A stretch of 64,000 nucleotides of DNA. It comes from Sinorhizobium sojae CCBAU 05684 (lineage in GTDB: Bacteria > Pseudomonadota > Alphaproteobacteria > Rhizobiales > Rhizobiaceae). Each line of letters begins with the position of its first letter. Within the stretch, counting starts at the first letter, position 1. The stretch spans positions 1,860,001-1,924,000 of the forward strand of contig NZ_CP023067.1 of assembly GCF_002288525.1 (NCBI RefSeq), in the 5' to 3' direction. Of this stretch, positions 1 through 8,414 are shown one piece after another. A model generated the notes under the pieces. That model saw only the letters and a program-made list of their open reading frames with translations. It ran no database searches and was not told where the DNA came from. The translations under genes and the position numbers were made by a program.

Positions 1-1
1 A

Positions 2-163
2 CCACTCGTCATCATCTATGCCGACCGGATCGAGGAAGCGCAGGCCGGCGTCGAGGCGGCCGGCGGCAAGATCGTCAAGCCGATCTACGCCTTTCCCGGC
101 GGACGGCGTTTCCATTTCACCGACCCGGACGGCTATGAACTGGCGGTCTGGTCGGAGCAATAG
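2..163 (+). CDS. VOC-family (glyoxalase/bleomycin-resistance fold) protein, C-terminal part
   Basis: The window opens inside this gene; about 53 codons remain before a TAG stop. The reading frame ends in FHFTDPDGYELAVWSEQ, the usual last strand of vicinal-oxygen-chelate proteins, in which the Glu of the GYELAVW segment is a typical metal ligand. The preceding EAQAGVEAAGGKIV is the helix before it. The substrate cannot be told from this fragment; glyoxalase I-like or antibiotic-binding homologues are possible. The start lies upstream of the window. Confidence 0.8.
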   Translation, partial: PLVIIYADRIEEAQAGVEAAGGKIVKPIYAFPGGRRFHFTDPDGYELAVWSEQ

Positions 164-491
164 AGCATTCTGCAGTCAGGTGAGATCCCCTGCCGGCGCA
201 CAAATGCGGTAAAACCAAACGAATAGCACGCAGGGCACAAGGAGTATGAGAAATGCGGCTCGAGCGGTGGCGCGGACGCACATGAGCGCGGCCCGCTCCC
301 GAACTGACGAGCGCGACAGTTTCGCCGTCACTTTACTTCCTCAAGGGCCAGGGACCCGCCCCCCAAGGGCCGACATGAGAAGTGGCGGCACTTGATCGAG
401 AATTGCACCCAGCGGCTCGAGAAATGGCGCCGGATCGCCACCGTTACGGCAATACCGACAGAAGCTTAGGAGCCATAGCCCGCCTCTCTCT
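164..491. other. Intergenic region, no convincing gene
   Basis: This stretch separates the VOC gene from the convergent GlxA-type regulator. Short open frames exist on both strands but none has a well-placed ribosome binding site together with family-like sequence. I see no clear terminator with a T-tract. Confidence 0.5.
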
Positions 492-1559
492 TCAAGGTTT
501 TCCCGGACGTTCGGCTTGGGAACCAGGACGAGCATAGTCGGGAATCTTGAAGCGTCGCCGATAGCTCCCGGGCGACAGGCCGGTGACGCGTTTGAAGAGG
601 CGACGGAAGAAGGCAGGCTCCTCGTAGCCGGCCCGCCAGCTGATTTCGTCTACCGTGTCTTCTGTCCGCTCAAGACGACGCTTGGCGTCTTCTACTCGCA
701 GGCGCTGCACATAGGCGATCGGGCTAAAGCCCGTGGCGTTTGTGAACCGACGTTTGAAGGTGCGTTCGGCAAGACCAGTGCGCCGGATCATCTCTTCCAC
801 GGGATTGGCCACAGAGAAGTGTTTGGCAACCCAGTCTTGGGCCGTCTGAATCGCCTGATCGCCGTGTTCCTTGCGCCCCTCGAATACGATGTAGGGTGCG
901 AGCCCGTCCTGATGCCATTGGAGGGCGAAGGATCGTGCGACGCTCTGTGCCGAGGTCGCGCCGGCATGGCGGGCTATCAGGTACAGCACCAGATCGTGCC
1001 ACGTCATGGAAGCGCCGGAAGTGATCAGTTCCTCGCTCTTACCGGAGACGACCAGCACGCGCTCCGGGCGGATCGACACCTCCGGAAAGGCGCGGGCAAA
1101 GGCTCCCGCATAACCGAAATGCACCGTCGCTTCCTCGCCATCGAAGAGCCCGGTTTCGGCGAGCAGGAAAATGCCTGAGCAGGCGGAGCACAGGAGTGCG
1201 CCACGGCTATGCATCGTGCGAAGCCAATCGACCAGTTCTGGATGCAGATCCTTCTGCCAGCCCTCCGGGCCAAGCAGGATCGATGGGACGATGATGATAT
1301 CGGTTTCACTGAGTTCATCGACGCTGCGCTGCACCATAACCGGGATGCGGCTGGCTAGTTCCAGCAGGCCGGGTTTGAGCCCAACGATCTCGACGTGAAA
1401 CGGCGGTGCCTGCAAACATACGATCTCCGACAACGGCATCATGGCAAAGGCGTTCATCACGTCGAAGATGCCGGAGAGCGTCGATACGACGGCCTCCGGA
1501 ATGGCGACGAGGCTCACGTGGAACGGCTCGGATCTGGTCGCAACGGTATGGTGCTGCAT
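492..1559 (-). CDS. GlxA-family transcriptional regulator (DJ-1/PfpI domain plus AraC HTH)
   Basis: The protein has about 355 residues. The N-terminal two thirds form a DJ-1/PfpI-like domain with a Cys in LLCSACSGIFLLAE at the nucleophile-elbow position. The C-terminal 100 residues are an AraC/XylS domain (LAERTFKRRFTNATGFSP, then a second HTH ending in GLSPGSYRRRF). I start at the Met of MQHHTVATRSEP: 16 further in-frame codons upstream are encoded by a mosaic repeat and are unlikely to be translated. Divergent from the methyltransferase gene at 1810, which it may control. The ligand is unknown. Confidence 0.85.
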   Translation of the reverse strand: MQHHTVATRSEPFHVSLVAIPEAVVSTLSGIFDVMNAFAMMPLSEIVCLQAPPFHVEIVGLKPGLLELASRIPVMVQRSVDELSETDIIIVPSILLGPEGWQKDLHPELVDWLRTMHSRGALLCSACSGIFLLAETGLFDGEEATVHFGYAGAFARAFPEVSIRPERVLVVSGKSEELITSGASMTWHDLVLYLIARHAGATSAQSVARSFALQWHQDGLAPYIVFEGRKEHGDQAIQTAQDWVAKHFSVANPVEEMIRRTGLAERTFKRRFTNATGFSPIAYVQRLRVEDAKRRLERTEDTVDEISWRAGYEEPAFFRRLFKRVTGLSPGSYRRRFKIPDYARPGSQAERPGKP

Positions 1560-1571
1560 GTCAACGCCTTG

Positions 1572-1620
1572 TAGCGCATCGGCCCGAAAATCGGACCCGA
1601 TTTTCAAAAAGCGCGCTACC
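1572..1620. repeat. Partial RIME-like mosaic repeat
   Basis: The segment carries the motif GCATCGGCCCGAAAATCGG followed by a mirrored CCGATTTTC. It matches one end of the longer copies found elsewhere in the window (for example 42171-42277). It lies in the divergent promoter region of the GlxA-type gene and creates a false upstream start for it. Confidence 0.75.
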
Positions 1621-1809
1621 TCGATTCATGAGCTTACAGCAACGCCCGTACGGACGCACCGGTACTATAGCGGGAGCAAGAATAACGCTGTCGGTTTGGC
1701 ACAAAAGACCCGATTCCGGAAAATCCGGCTCTGCCCGTCTTCTCCTGTCTCTGCGATTCTTCGAGCCAGCCGCCGCCCTTCCCTGGGCGCGTTGACAGGA
1801 GACATTGAT

Positions 1810-2886
1810 ATGGAACACACCCACCACGGCACAATCGATTCTGCGAAACTCAACGCGCTGGTCGCACGGGCGATCGAGGACTTATCAGCCGGCTACGGCG
1901 GCGTCATGATCAGCCTTGGTAACCGGCTCGGCCTGTACAAGGAAATGGCCGGGGCCGGCCCGCTCAGCGCACGCGAACTGGCCAAGCGCAGCGGATGCGC
2001 TGAACGCTACGTCCGCGAATGGCTCAATTCGCAGGTTGCCGGCGGTTACGTCGCCTACCACGCCGTCAGCAATACCTACGAGCTGACGCCGGAGCAGGCC
2101 CTCGTGCTTGCCGACACCAACAGCCCCACCTTCATTCCCAACGCCTGGGCCGTACCCGCCTCGATGTGGGCCGATGAGGACAAGGCCGTGGAGGCGTTCC
2201 GCACAGGTAAAGGTATTCCCTGGGGCGACCACGACGGACGGCTCTCCTGCGGAGTCGCCTCGTTCTACCGCAACGCCTACAAGGCGAGCCTCGTCTCCGA
2301 ATGGCTGCCTGCTCTCGACGGTATCGTCGACAAGCTCAAAGCCGGTGCCCTTGTCGCCGATACCGGGTGCGGTCATGGCCATTCGACAGTGCTTATGGCA
2401 GAGGCCTTCCCGGCATCCGAGTTCCGCGGCTTCGACTCGCACCAGGAGTCGCTGGTTGAGGCCCGGAAAGCCGCGGCCGAAGCGTGCGTTTCCGAGCAGG
2501 TTACCTTCGCGGCCGCGCGAGCCGATAGCTATCCCGGTGAGGATTACGACCTGATCTGCTTTTTCGATGCGCTCCACGACATGGGCGATCCGGTCGCGGC
2601 AGCGCGTCATGCCGCCCAGGCACTCGCACCGGACGGCACGGTGATGTTGGTGGAGCCCTTCGCCAACGATCGGGTCGAGGACAACATCTCCCCGGTGGGG
2701 AGATTGTACTACGCGGCCTCGACCACGATCTGCTGCGCCCATGCGATCTCGGATGGTGGCCGCCTGGTGCTTGGCGCGCAGGCCGGCGCGGCGCGGCTGG
2801 CCGACGTCTTCCGCAAAGCCGGCTTTACCCGCTTCCGCCGCGCTTTCGAGACGCCATTCAATCTCGTTCTCGAAGCGAGGCTCTGA
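1810..2886 (+). CDS. Class I SAM-dependent methyltransferase with N-terminal winged helix
   Basis: The protein has 358 residues. Residues ~30-95 look like a winged-helix dimerisation domain (ELAKRSGCAERYVREWL). The SAM-binding glycine motif is DTGCGHGHST near residue 190, and FFDALHDMGDP corresponds to the post-IV motif. The start ATG follows an AGGAG six bases upstream (gacAGGAGacattgatATG). The layout resembles small-molecule O/N-methyltransferases with a transcription-factor-like N-terminus. Divergent from the GlxA-type regulator, which suggests local control. The substrate cannot be inferred. Confidence 0.8.
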   Translation: MEHTHHGTIDSAKLNALVARAIEDLSAGYGGVMISLGNRLGLYKEMAGAGPLSARELAKRSGCAERYVREWLNSQVAGGYVAYHAVSNTYELTPEQALVLADTNSPTFIPNAWAVPASMWADEDKAVEAFRTGKGIPWGDHDGRLSCGVASFYRNAYKASLVSEWLPALDGIVDKLKAGALVADTGCGHGHSTVLMAEAFPASEFRGFDSHQESLVEARKAAAEACVSEQVTFAAARADSYPGEDYDLICFFDALHDMGDPVAAARHAAQALAPDGTVMLVEPFANDRVEDNISPVGRLYYAASTTICCAHAISDGGRLVLGAQAGAARLADVFRKAGFTRFRRAFETPFNLVLEARL

Positions 2887-3056
2887 CCCGTCCACCCGCT
2901 CTCGGACGGCCGACCGATCTGCCAGCCCCGATCCGCCTGCGGGACGGGTCGTAACCTCGTGTAGGGTCCCGGAGATAGTCCGCCCTCCCGGCGGGCCTAT
3001 TTTCCGGCTGCGCCGCGTGCAGCGACGTCGGCTGATTCCATCTGACTGCAAACGCT

Positions 3057-3160
3057 CAGCGCCGTGGGCCCTTTGGACGCGCAAAGGGCGCTGCAGCTCT
3101 TTGAACCTAGCCATGGTGATTTCGAGAATCGGATCCGATTTTCGGGCCGACGCGCTAGCC
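3057..3160. repeat. RIME-like mosaic repeat (near full length)
   Basis: About 104 bp with the two parts seen in all long copies: a GC-rich palindromic half (GACGCGCAAAGGGCGCTGCA then CTCTTTGAA) and a second half with AATCGGATCCGATTTTCGGG and a terminal GCGCTAG. It fits the Rhizobium-specific intergenic mosaic element class described for rhizobia; assignment is by memory of that family, not alignment. Confidence 0.75.
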
Positions 3161-3172
3161 GTGCCGACCGCG

Positions 3173-3259
3173 CTACTCGCCGAAACGGATGAACAAGGCG
3201 GCGACCAGACCGAAGACGACGAGGCACTGCAGGATGTACATCGGCCATTCCTCTGCCAT
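3173..3259 (-). CDS. 28-residue single-pass membrane peptide downstream of fixP
   Basis: An ATG at 3259 reads 28 codons to TAG. The peptide starts MAEEWPMYILQCL and ends AALFIRFGE: a short acidic head, about 18 hydrophobic residues and a charged tail, so a single membrane helix is expected. GGAGG lies seven bases upstream of the ATG. It lies on the fixNOQP strand, 245 bp beyond fixP, but a partial mosaic repeat sits in between, so co-transcription is unsure. It may be an accessory peptide of the oxidase (small subunits such as CcoM are known in some cbb3 enzymes) or unrelated. I do not recognise a family. Confidence 0.6.
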   Translation of the reverse strand: MAEEWPMYILQCLVVFGLVAALFIRFGE

Positions 3260-3445
3260 CTCGCGTCCTCCATTCGAGTATCTCTACAGAGACGCACGAA
3301 GTCGCTGCAGATCGTGCACTTTAGCACCTCTGCAGATTGGCGCGCAAAAATGCCGCGCGCCCCGATCAGGAACGCGCGGCAGGAGCGGCGAAGGAAAAGT
3401 GTGAGGATTTTCCCCGCCGTTCCTTTGCCGGATCGGCGAACCGCG

Positions 3446-3503
3446 GCAGCAATTCACGGCGGTACGGCGGCCTTTGCGCGTCTGATAGACGCCCGGCGCT
3501 AGC
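3446..3503. repeat. Partial RIME-like mosaic repeat after fixP
   Basis: The segment has CCTTTGCGCGTCTGATAGAC and ends GGCGCTAGCC, the same GC-rich half as in the other copies. It abuts the fixP stop codon and separates the fixNOQP operon from the small peptide gene at 3173. Confidence 0.7.
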
Positions 3504-4367
3504 CTACTCGCCGCCACCCAGCGAATGGACGAAAACCGCGAGCTGCTTGACGGTAGAGTCGCCAATGCGCGGCAGCCAGGCGGGCATCACCCCGTGCTTC
3601 GGTGCCTTCATCTGTTCGATGATCGCCTGCTCGCCGCTCCCCTTCAGCCAGATCGCATCGGCGAGGTTCGGCGCCCCGAATTCACGGCTGCCGGTTGCAT
3701 CCACCCCGTGGCACGAGGCGCAATTATCCGCAAAGAGCTGCTTTCCGGGCTCCACCAGAGCCGCATCGGACGGCGCGCTGGTGAGGCTTACGACATAGGC
3801 GGCGGTCTGCCGCAGTTCATCCTGCGTCAGCATGTCGGTGAAGGACGGCATCTCCGAGATGCGCGTCTCGTCATCGCCGGCATGGCGGACGCCGTGGGCG
3901 ATCGTCTGGTAGAGCGCCTCAGGGTCACCGCCCCAGAGCCAATCATCGTCGTTCAGGTTCGGGAAGCCCTCGGCACCGGCCGCACCCGATCCATGGCATT
4001 GCGCGCAGTTCACCTTGAAGGCCGAAGCACCGGCCGCAATCGCGAATTGCTGCAGTTGCGGATCGGCGATGATCTCTTCGACCGTCCTTGAAGCGATGCG
4101 TTCCATATTGCCGGCCTGGGCCGCCCTCGCCGCGGCGAGTTCCGCGCTGACTTCGGCGCGGCTGGAGTAACCGAGCACCCCCTTGGTGGCCTCGGTCAGC
4201 AACGGCCAGGAGGGATAGGCGATCGCGTAACCGATGCCCCAGAGGATGGTCGCGTAGAAGGTGTAGACCCACCAGCGCGGCATCGGGTTGTTGAGCTCGC
4301 GGATGCCGTCCCACTCATGTCCGGTGGTTTCGACTCCGCTGATCTCGTCGATATGTTTGTCCGCCAT
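3504..4367 (-). CDS. fixP: cbb3-type cytochrome c oxidase subunit III, di-heme (FixP/CcoP)
   Basis: The protein has 287 residues, the usual CcoP length. One N-terminal membrane helix (residues ~33-55) anchors two c-type heme domains with CAQCH near residue 121 and CASCH near residue 216, each with a downstream Met ligand candidate. It passes electrons from the bc1 complex/cytochrome c to FixO and FixN at very low oxygen. Last gene of the fixNOQP operon; it starts 3 bp after fixQ with GGAGG upstream. Confidence 0.97.
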   Translation of the reverse strand: MADKHIDEISGVETTGHEWDGIRELNNPMPRWWVYTFYATILWGIGYAIAYPSWPLLTEATKGVLGYSSRAEVSAELAAARAAQAGNMERIASRTVEEIIADPQLQQFAIAAGASAFKVNCAQCHGSGAAGAEGFPNLNDDDWLWGGDPEALYQTIAHGVRHAGDDETRISEMPSFTDMLTQDELRQTAAYVVSLTSAPSDAALVEPGKQLFADNCASCHGVDATGSREFGAPNLADAIWLKGSGEQAIIEQMKAPKHGVMPAWLPRIGDSTVKQLAVFVHSLGGGE

Positions 4368-4370
4368 GGA

Positions 4371-4523
4371 TCAGTCCTCCTTCAGCGGGATAATGGCGGC
4401 CTGTCGGGCGGCCTTCTTGGCGCCCGGCCGAAAAACGAAAAGGACGACGCCGAGGAAGAAGACCGTCATGGCGAGCAGTCCCCAGCTATCGGCGAAATGG
4501 CGCATAGCCGTGTAGGTTTCCAT
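4371..4523 (-). CDS. fixQ: cbb3 oxidase small subunit (FixQ/CcoQ)
   Basis: A 50-residue single-helix membrane protein beginning METYTAMRHFADSWGLL with a hydrophobic stretch MTVFFLGVVLFVF and a basic tail, the standard CcoQ architecture. I chose the ATG at 4523 because AAGGAGG lies just upstream; an in-frame ATG 13 codons earlier has no such site and would overrun the expected length. CcoQ stabilises the assembled oxidase. It sits between fixO and fixP as expected. Confidence 0.95.
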   Translation of the reverse strand: METYTAMRHFADSWGLLAMTVFFLGVVLFVFRPGAKKAARQAAIIPLKED

Positions 4524-4536
4524 GGGAGCCTCCTTC

Positions 4537-5268
4537 TTAGCGATAGCCGGTGGTGTCGTCATAGGTTGAGAAGTCGACGAGCGTGCCGAGCATCTGCAGA
4601 TAGGCGACGAGCGCGTCCATCTCCGTCAACTTCTGCGGGTCGCCGTCGAAGTCCCCGAGCTTGGCCTTCGGGTAGCGCGCCTCGACGCCGGAGGTGTCGG
4701 CATCGGGATCGGCCTGTGCCTCGAGGTCGTCGAGCGCGTGGGCGATCATCTCGTCCGTATAGGGAACCCCGACCGCCCTGTTGGCCTTGAGGCTCATGGC
4801 GACATTCTTCACGTCGAGCGGCGTCTCCTTGAGGAAGGCGTAGCTCGGCATCACCGATTCCGGCACGACGGAGCGCGGCTCGATCATGTGCTGGACGTGC
4901 CATTCGTTGGAATAGCGATCGCCGACCCGGGCGAGGTCCGGCCCCGTCCGCTTGGAGCCCCACTGGAACGGATGGTCGTACATGGACTCCGCCGCCAGCG
5001 AATAATGGCCGTAGCGCTCCACCTCGTCGCGGAACGGCCGGATCATTTGGCTGTGGCAGACATAGCAGCCCTCGCGGACGTAGATGTCGCGCCCGGCGAG
5101 CTCCAGCGGCGAATAGGGCCGCATGCCCTCCACTTTCTCGATCGTGTTCTCGAGATAGAAGAGCGGCGCGATTTCCACGATGCCGCCGACGGAGACGACG
5201 AGCAGGGAGCCGACGAGCAGTAGCGTGGCATTGCGTTCGAGGATGGCGTGTTTATCGAGAATGGACAT
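4537..5268 (-). CDS. fixO: cbb3 oxidase subunit II, mono-heme cytochrome c (FixO/CcoO)
   Basis: The protein has 243 residues with one N-terminal membrane helix ([19 protein letters not shown]) and one heme c motif, CYVCH, near residue 69. Typical CcoO segments follow ([18 protein letters not shown] and GPDLARVG). It relays electrons to the catalytic subunit. Length, heme count and position between fixN and fixQ all agree with the family. Confidence 0.97.
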   Translation of the reverse strand: MSILDKHAILERNATLLLVGSLLVVSVGGIVEIAPLFYLENTIEKVEGMRPYSPLELAGRDIYVREGCYVCHSQMIRPFRDEVERYGHYSLAAESMYDHPFQWGSKRTGPDLARVGDRYSNEWHVQHMIEPRSVVPESVMPSYAFLKETPLDVKNVAMSLKANRAVGVPYTDEMIAHALDDLEAQADPDADTSGVEARYPKAKLGDFDGDPQKLTEMDALVAYLQMLGTLVDFSTYDDTTGYR

Positions 5269-5280
5269 GGTTTAGCCCTC

Positions 5281-6903
5281 CTATTCCGCAGGCTGTGCGA
5301 TCGGCGCCGCACCGATGATCGGCTCCTCGTCACGGACGCGTCCGAGGATTGTCATTGTGATGTTGAAGGCCATGACCAGGGCGCCGGCGAGGAACAGGGC
5401 GCCGCCGATGGCACGCATCACGTAGTACGGGAACATCGCCGCCACCGTTTCCGCGAAGGAATAGACGAGGAAACCCTGGTCGTCGTACTCGCGCCACATG
5501 AGTCCCTGCTGGATGCCGGCGACCCACATGACGGCGGCGTAGATGACGATGCCGAGGGTGGCGAGCCAGAAGTGCCAGTTGACCATGCGCATGCTGTAGA
5601 GCCGCTCGCGGTTCCAGAGCTTCGGCACGAGATAGTAGAGCGCACCGAACGTGATCAGGCCGTTCCAGCCGAGCGCGCCGGAATGCACGTGGCCGATGGT
5701 CCAGTCGGTATAATGGCTGAGGGAGTTCACGGTCTTGATCGACATCATCGGCCCCTCGAAGGTCGCCATGCCGTAGAAGGCGACGGCCATGACCATCATG
5801 CGCACGATCGGATCGGTGCGGACCTTGTCCCAGGCGCCCGAGAGCGTCATCAGACCGTTGATCATGCCGCCCCAGGAGGGCATCCAGAGCATGACGGAGA
5901 AGACCATGCCGAGGGTCTGCGCCCAGTCCGGCAGCGCGGTGTAATGCAGGTGGTGGGGACCGGCCCAGATATACATAAAGATCAGCGCCCAGAAGTGGAT
6001 GATCGACAGCCGGTAGGAATAGACAGGACGGTTCACCTGCTTGGGGATGAAGTAGTACATCATCGCCAGGAACCCGGCCGTCAGGAAGAAGCCGACGGCG
6101 TTATGGCCGTACCACCATTGCGTCAGTGCATCCTGCACGCCCGAAAAGGCCGAATAGCTCTTGGAGCCGAGGAAGGAGACCGGCACCGCGAGATTGTTGA
6201 CGACGTGCAGCATGGCGATGGTGACGATGAAGGACAGGTAGAACCAGTTCGCCACATAGATATGCGGCTCCTTGCGCACGAGGATCGTGCCGAGGAAGAC
6301 GACGAGATAGGCGACCCAGACGATCGTCAGCCAGAGATCCACATACCATTCCGGCTCCGCATATTCGCGGCTTTGGGTGATGCCGAGCAGGTAGCCGGTG
6401 GCGGCGAGGAGGATAAAGAGCTGGTAGCCCCAGAAGACGAACCAGGCGAGATCGCCGCCGAAGAGGCGTGCGCGGCTCGTGCGCTGCACGACATAGAAGG
6501 ACGTGGCGATCAGCGCATTGCCGCCGAAGGCAAAGATGACCGCGGAGGTGTGGAGCGGCCGCACGCGCCCGAAATTGAACCAGGGCTCGATGTTGAGATC
6601 GGGAAAGGCGAGTTGCAGCGCGACGACGACGCCGACGAGGAAGCCAACCACCCCCCAGAAGGCCGTGGCGATGACACCGTATTTCACGACCTCATCGAAA
6701 TATTCCGATTGCGGTGCGGGCGCCCGGCTTGCAACCGCCGGCCGGAACTCCATGCGGCGCATGAGCACGATCGTGCCAGCGACGAGCACGAAGAACAGAA
6801 CCCACATATGCGCCCCGAACAGGCGGTCCTGGGCGAAGCCAGCCCCGATCAGCGCCAGGAAGGCGCCGACCGCAAGCACGAGCATCTCGAGAGTGTATTT
6901 CAT
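5281..6903 (-). CDS. fixN: cbb3 oxidase catalytic subunit I (FixN/CcoN)
   Basis: The protein has 540 residues and about 12 membrane helices; it holds the heme b, heme b3 and CuB centres that reduce oxygen and pump protons. Conserved family segments include [32 protein letters not shown] and [19 protein letters not shown] with their His ligands. I start at [13 protein letters not shown]: 15 in-frame upstream codons are hydrophilic and outside the family. First gene of fixNOQP, about 100 bp behind a FixK/FNR-type box, so induction in microaerobic or symbiotic conditions is expected. Confidence 0.97.
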   Translation of the reverse strand: MKYTLEMLVLAVGAFLALIGAGFAQDRLFGAHMWVLFFVLVAGTIVLMRRMEFRPAVASRAPAPQSEYFDEVVKYGVIATAFWGVVGFLVGVVVALQLAFPDLNIEPWFNFGRVRPLHTSAVIFAFGGNALIATSFYVVQRTSRARLFGGDLAWFVFWGYQLFILLAATGYLLGITQSREYAEPEWYVDLWLTIVWVAYLVVFLGTILVRKEPHIYVANWFYLSFIVTIAMLHVVNNLAVPVSFLGSKSYSAFSGVQDALTQWWYGHNAVGFFLTAGFLAMMYYFIPKQVNRPVYSYRLSIIHFWALIFMYIWAGPHHLHYTALPDWAQTLGMVFSVMLWMPSWGGMINGLMTLSGAWDKVRTDPIVRMMVMAVAFYGMATFEGPMMSIKTVNSLSHYTDWTIGHVHSGALGWNGLITFGALYYLVPKLWNRERLYSMRMVNWHFWLATLGIVIYAAVMWVAGIQQGLMWREYDDQGFLVYSFAETVAAMFPYYVMRAIGGALFLAGALVMAFNITMTILGRVRDEEPIIGAAPIAQPAE

Positions 6904-7001
6904 GGTTGGGTCCCCAACTTTTCTCAGGTTGCCGGCGATCGCGCGCAATTGCGGCGCGAACCAGCCGGCCTGAGAATTGTCAGAATCACCCCTTTGCCGC
7001 C

Positions 7002-7015
7002 TTGACTCAGATCAA
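7002..7015. promoter_or_regulatory. FixK/FNR box between fixN and the hemerythrin-like gene
   Basis: TTGACTCAGATCAA differs from the consensus TTGAT-N4-ATCAA at one position. It lies about 100 bp upstream of fixN and 80 bp upstream of the divergent hemerythrin-like gene, so it may serve both promoters. Confidence 0.85.
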
Positions 7016-7095
7016 GGTTGGGCCCGGCGCCGTGTCGCATACTCGTCGATGAAGGAGGACCATCCTTGAGGAGATATTGGAAGGGACCGGAGCGC

Positions 7096-7605
7096 ATGGC
7101 AGCAAGGATCAATTGGCCGCCGCCTCCGGGCGGCGCGCGCGCCGCGGCGAACGAGGCCTATGCCGAGCCGCTCGCCTGGCTCGCAAGCGTCCATAGGGAG
7201 CAGCTGGCGCTCTGCGATTGCCTCGAGGCGATCGCCGACAGCCTTCCGGGCGAAGTCGATCGTGAGATTTGCGCCTATGCGGCCAAGATGCTGGCTCCGA
7301 TGCTGCGCCAGTTTCACGCTGGCGAGGAGCGCATCGTCTTCGACTGGGCCGAGCAGCGCTCCGGCGACGATCCGTCGGCGCGCGCATTGCTGGAGCGGCT
7401 GAAATACGAGCACTGCGAGGACGAATGCTTCGCCGAGGAATTGACGGAGATGCTGGATCGACTGGGCACGGACGACCGCACCGTCAACCCCGAGACGGCC
7501 GGCTACATGCTGCGCGGCTTCTTCACCAACCTGCGCCGCCATGTCAGCTTCGAACAGGAGTACCTGCGCGGCATTGTCGCTCGTCAGACGCATGATCCGA
7601 GCTGA
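7096..7605 (+). CDS. Hemerythrin-like HHE cation-binding protein
   Basis: The protein has 169 residues and is mainly helical. The metal ligand pattern is visible in order: a His near residue 33 (SVHREQL), HAGEE (HxxxE), HCEDE (HxxxE) and HVSFE (HxxxE), fitting a four-helix non-heme di-iron fold that binds O2, NO or iron. I start at MAARINWPPPPGG, with GGAG close upstream; a longer frame begins inside the regulatory region. It is divergent from fixNOQP and shares the FixK box, so an oxygen or nitric oxide role in microaerobic cells is a reasonable inference. Confidence 0.8.
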   Translation: MAARINWPPPPGGARAAANEAYAEPLAWLASVHREQLALCDCLEAIADSLPGEVDREICAYAAKMLAPMLRQFHAGEERIVFDWAEQRSGDDPSARALLERLKYEHCEDECFAEELTEMLDRLGTDDRTVNPETAGYMLRGFFTNLRRHVSFEQEYLRGIVARQTHDPS

Positions 7606-7772
7606 TTGCCTGGTCCGACGGGGAACAACACTCCGACCTCATGGCTGCGTTGGCTGCTGCCGTTGGCCGCGTCTTCTGCGCCTGGGCGGCGAAATACCAA
7701 CCATCGTCGAGCGGCTGATAGCCGGGGAGAAATCCCGGGCGTTCAATTCCCCGTGACACCTGCCCTTATCAG

Positions 7773-7797
7773 GGAACAGCCAACTCTTCCAACCGTT
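7773..7797 (+). promoter_or_regulatory. Probable EcfG/RpoE2 general-stress promoter
   Basis: GGAAC, 16 bases, then CGTT gives the spacing known for the alphaproteobacterial general stress sigma factor (GGAAC-N16/17-CGTT). It lies 36 bp upstream of the membrane protein gene at 7833 and points towards it. Confidence 0.65.
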
Positions 7798-7832
7798 GCG
7801 AGGAAAAGCTTTTCTGAATGGGAGAGACAGCC

Positions 7833-8354
7833 ATGGAGTATCGGGAATACATACACATGCCGCTGACACCGCGCGACATGAGATGGGGCCTTCGACAGGG
7901 CGCCATCGCCGGTATCGTTGCAGGAATCGTGTTTGCCGCCTTCGAGATGATTGTCAGCGCAGCGATGATGGGAGCAGAGGCTTTCTTCATGCCGCTGCGC
8001 ATGATCGGTGCCATTGCGCTCGGAGCGGAGGCACTCGATCCCGGCTATTCACTGCTGACGGCGGGCATCGCCGGCCTCATTGTCCATATGGTACTCGCAA
8101 TCATCTACGGAGTGATCTTCGGGGAGATCGGCGCCGCGTTGCGAGGGCCGGTCGCTTTCATCGGCGCAGGCAGCATATTCGGCCTCGTCCTTTGGCTGAT
8201 CAACTTCTATGTCATCGCACCGATTCTCTTCCCGTGGTTCCTCGACGCGAACCCGCTGGTGCAGTTCATTGCGCACACCTTCTTCTTCGGTGCCGTGCTC
8301 GGATACTACCTGTGGAAGTCGCACCAGAGAAGCGGGTTGGAACAACCGCTCTGA
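7833..8354 (+). CDS. Predicted multi-pass membrane protein, probably stress-induced
   Basis: A protein of 173 residues with about four hydrophobic segments: residues ~25-50 (AGIVAGIVFAAFEMIVSA), ~75-105, ~110-140 and ~150-165. The ATG at 7833 has GGGAGAG about six bases upstream; an ATG 15 bases earlier is in frame but lacks one. I do not recognise a named family. A probable EcfG-type promoter just upstream suggests expression under general stress or in stationary phase. Downstream lies the convergent PAS gene. Confidence 0.7.
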   Translation: MEYREYIHMPLTPRDMRWGLRQGAIAGIVAGIVFAAFEMIVSAAMMGAEAFFMPLRMIGAIALGAEALDPGYSLLTAGIAGLIVHMVLAIIYGVIFGEIGAALRGPVAFIGAGSIFGLVLWLINFYVIAPILFPWFLDANPLVQFIAHTFFFGAVLGYYLWKSHQRSGLEQPL

Positions 8355-8414
8355 AGGCTGTGCTCGGGGACATTCACGGCAGCGCTTTGACGGCCAATCA
8401 AGTCGCTTCCCGAC

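Noticed and set aside
341..535. A 64-codon minus-strand frame downstream of the GlxA-type gene
   Set aside because: It overlaps the 3' end of the regulator in another frame and lacks a ribosome binding site or recognisable sequence.
1560..1607. GlxA-type regulator starting 16 codons earlier
   Set aside because: The extra codons are encoded by a dispersed mosaic repeat, so they are unlikely to be part of the protein.
5248..7005. A long open frame on the plus strand opposite fixN
   Set aside because: It is the antisense shadow of a high-GC gene with strong third-position bias; the product is His/Asp/Glu-rich without any domain, while fixN on the other strand is unmistakable.
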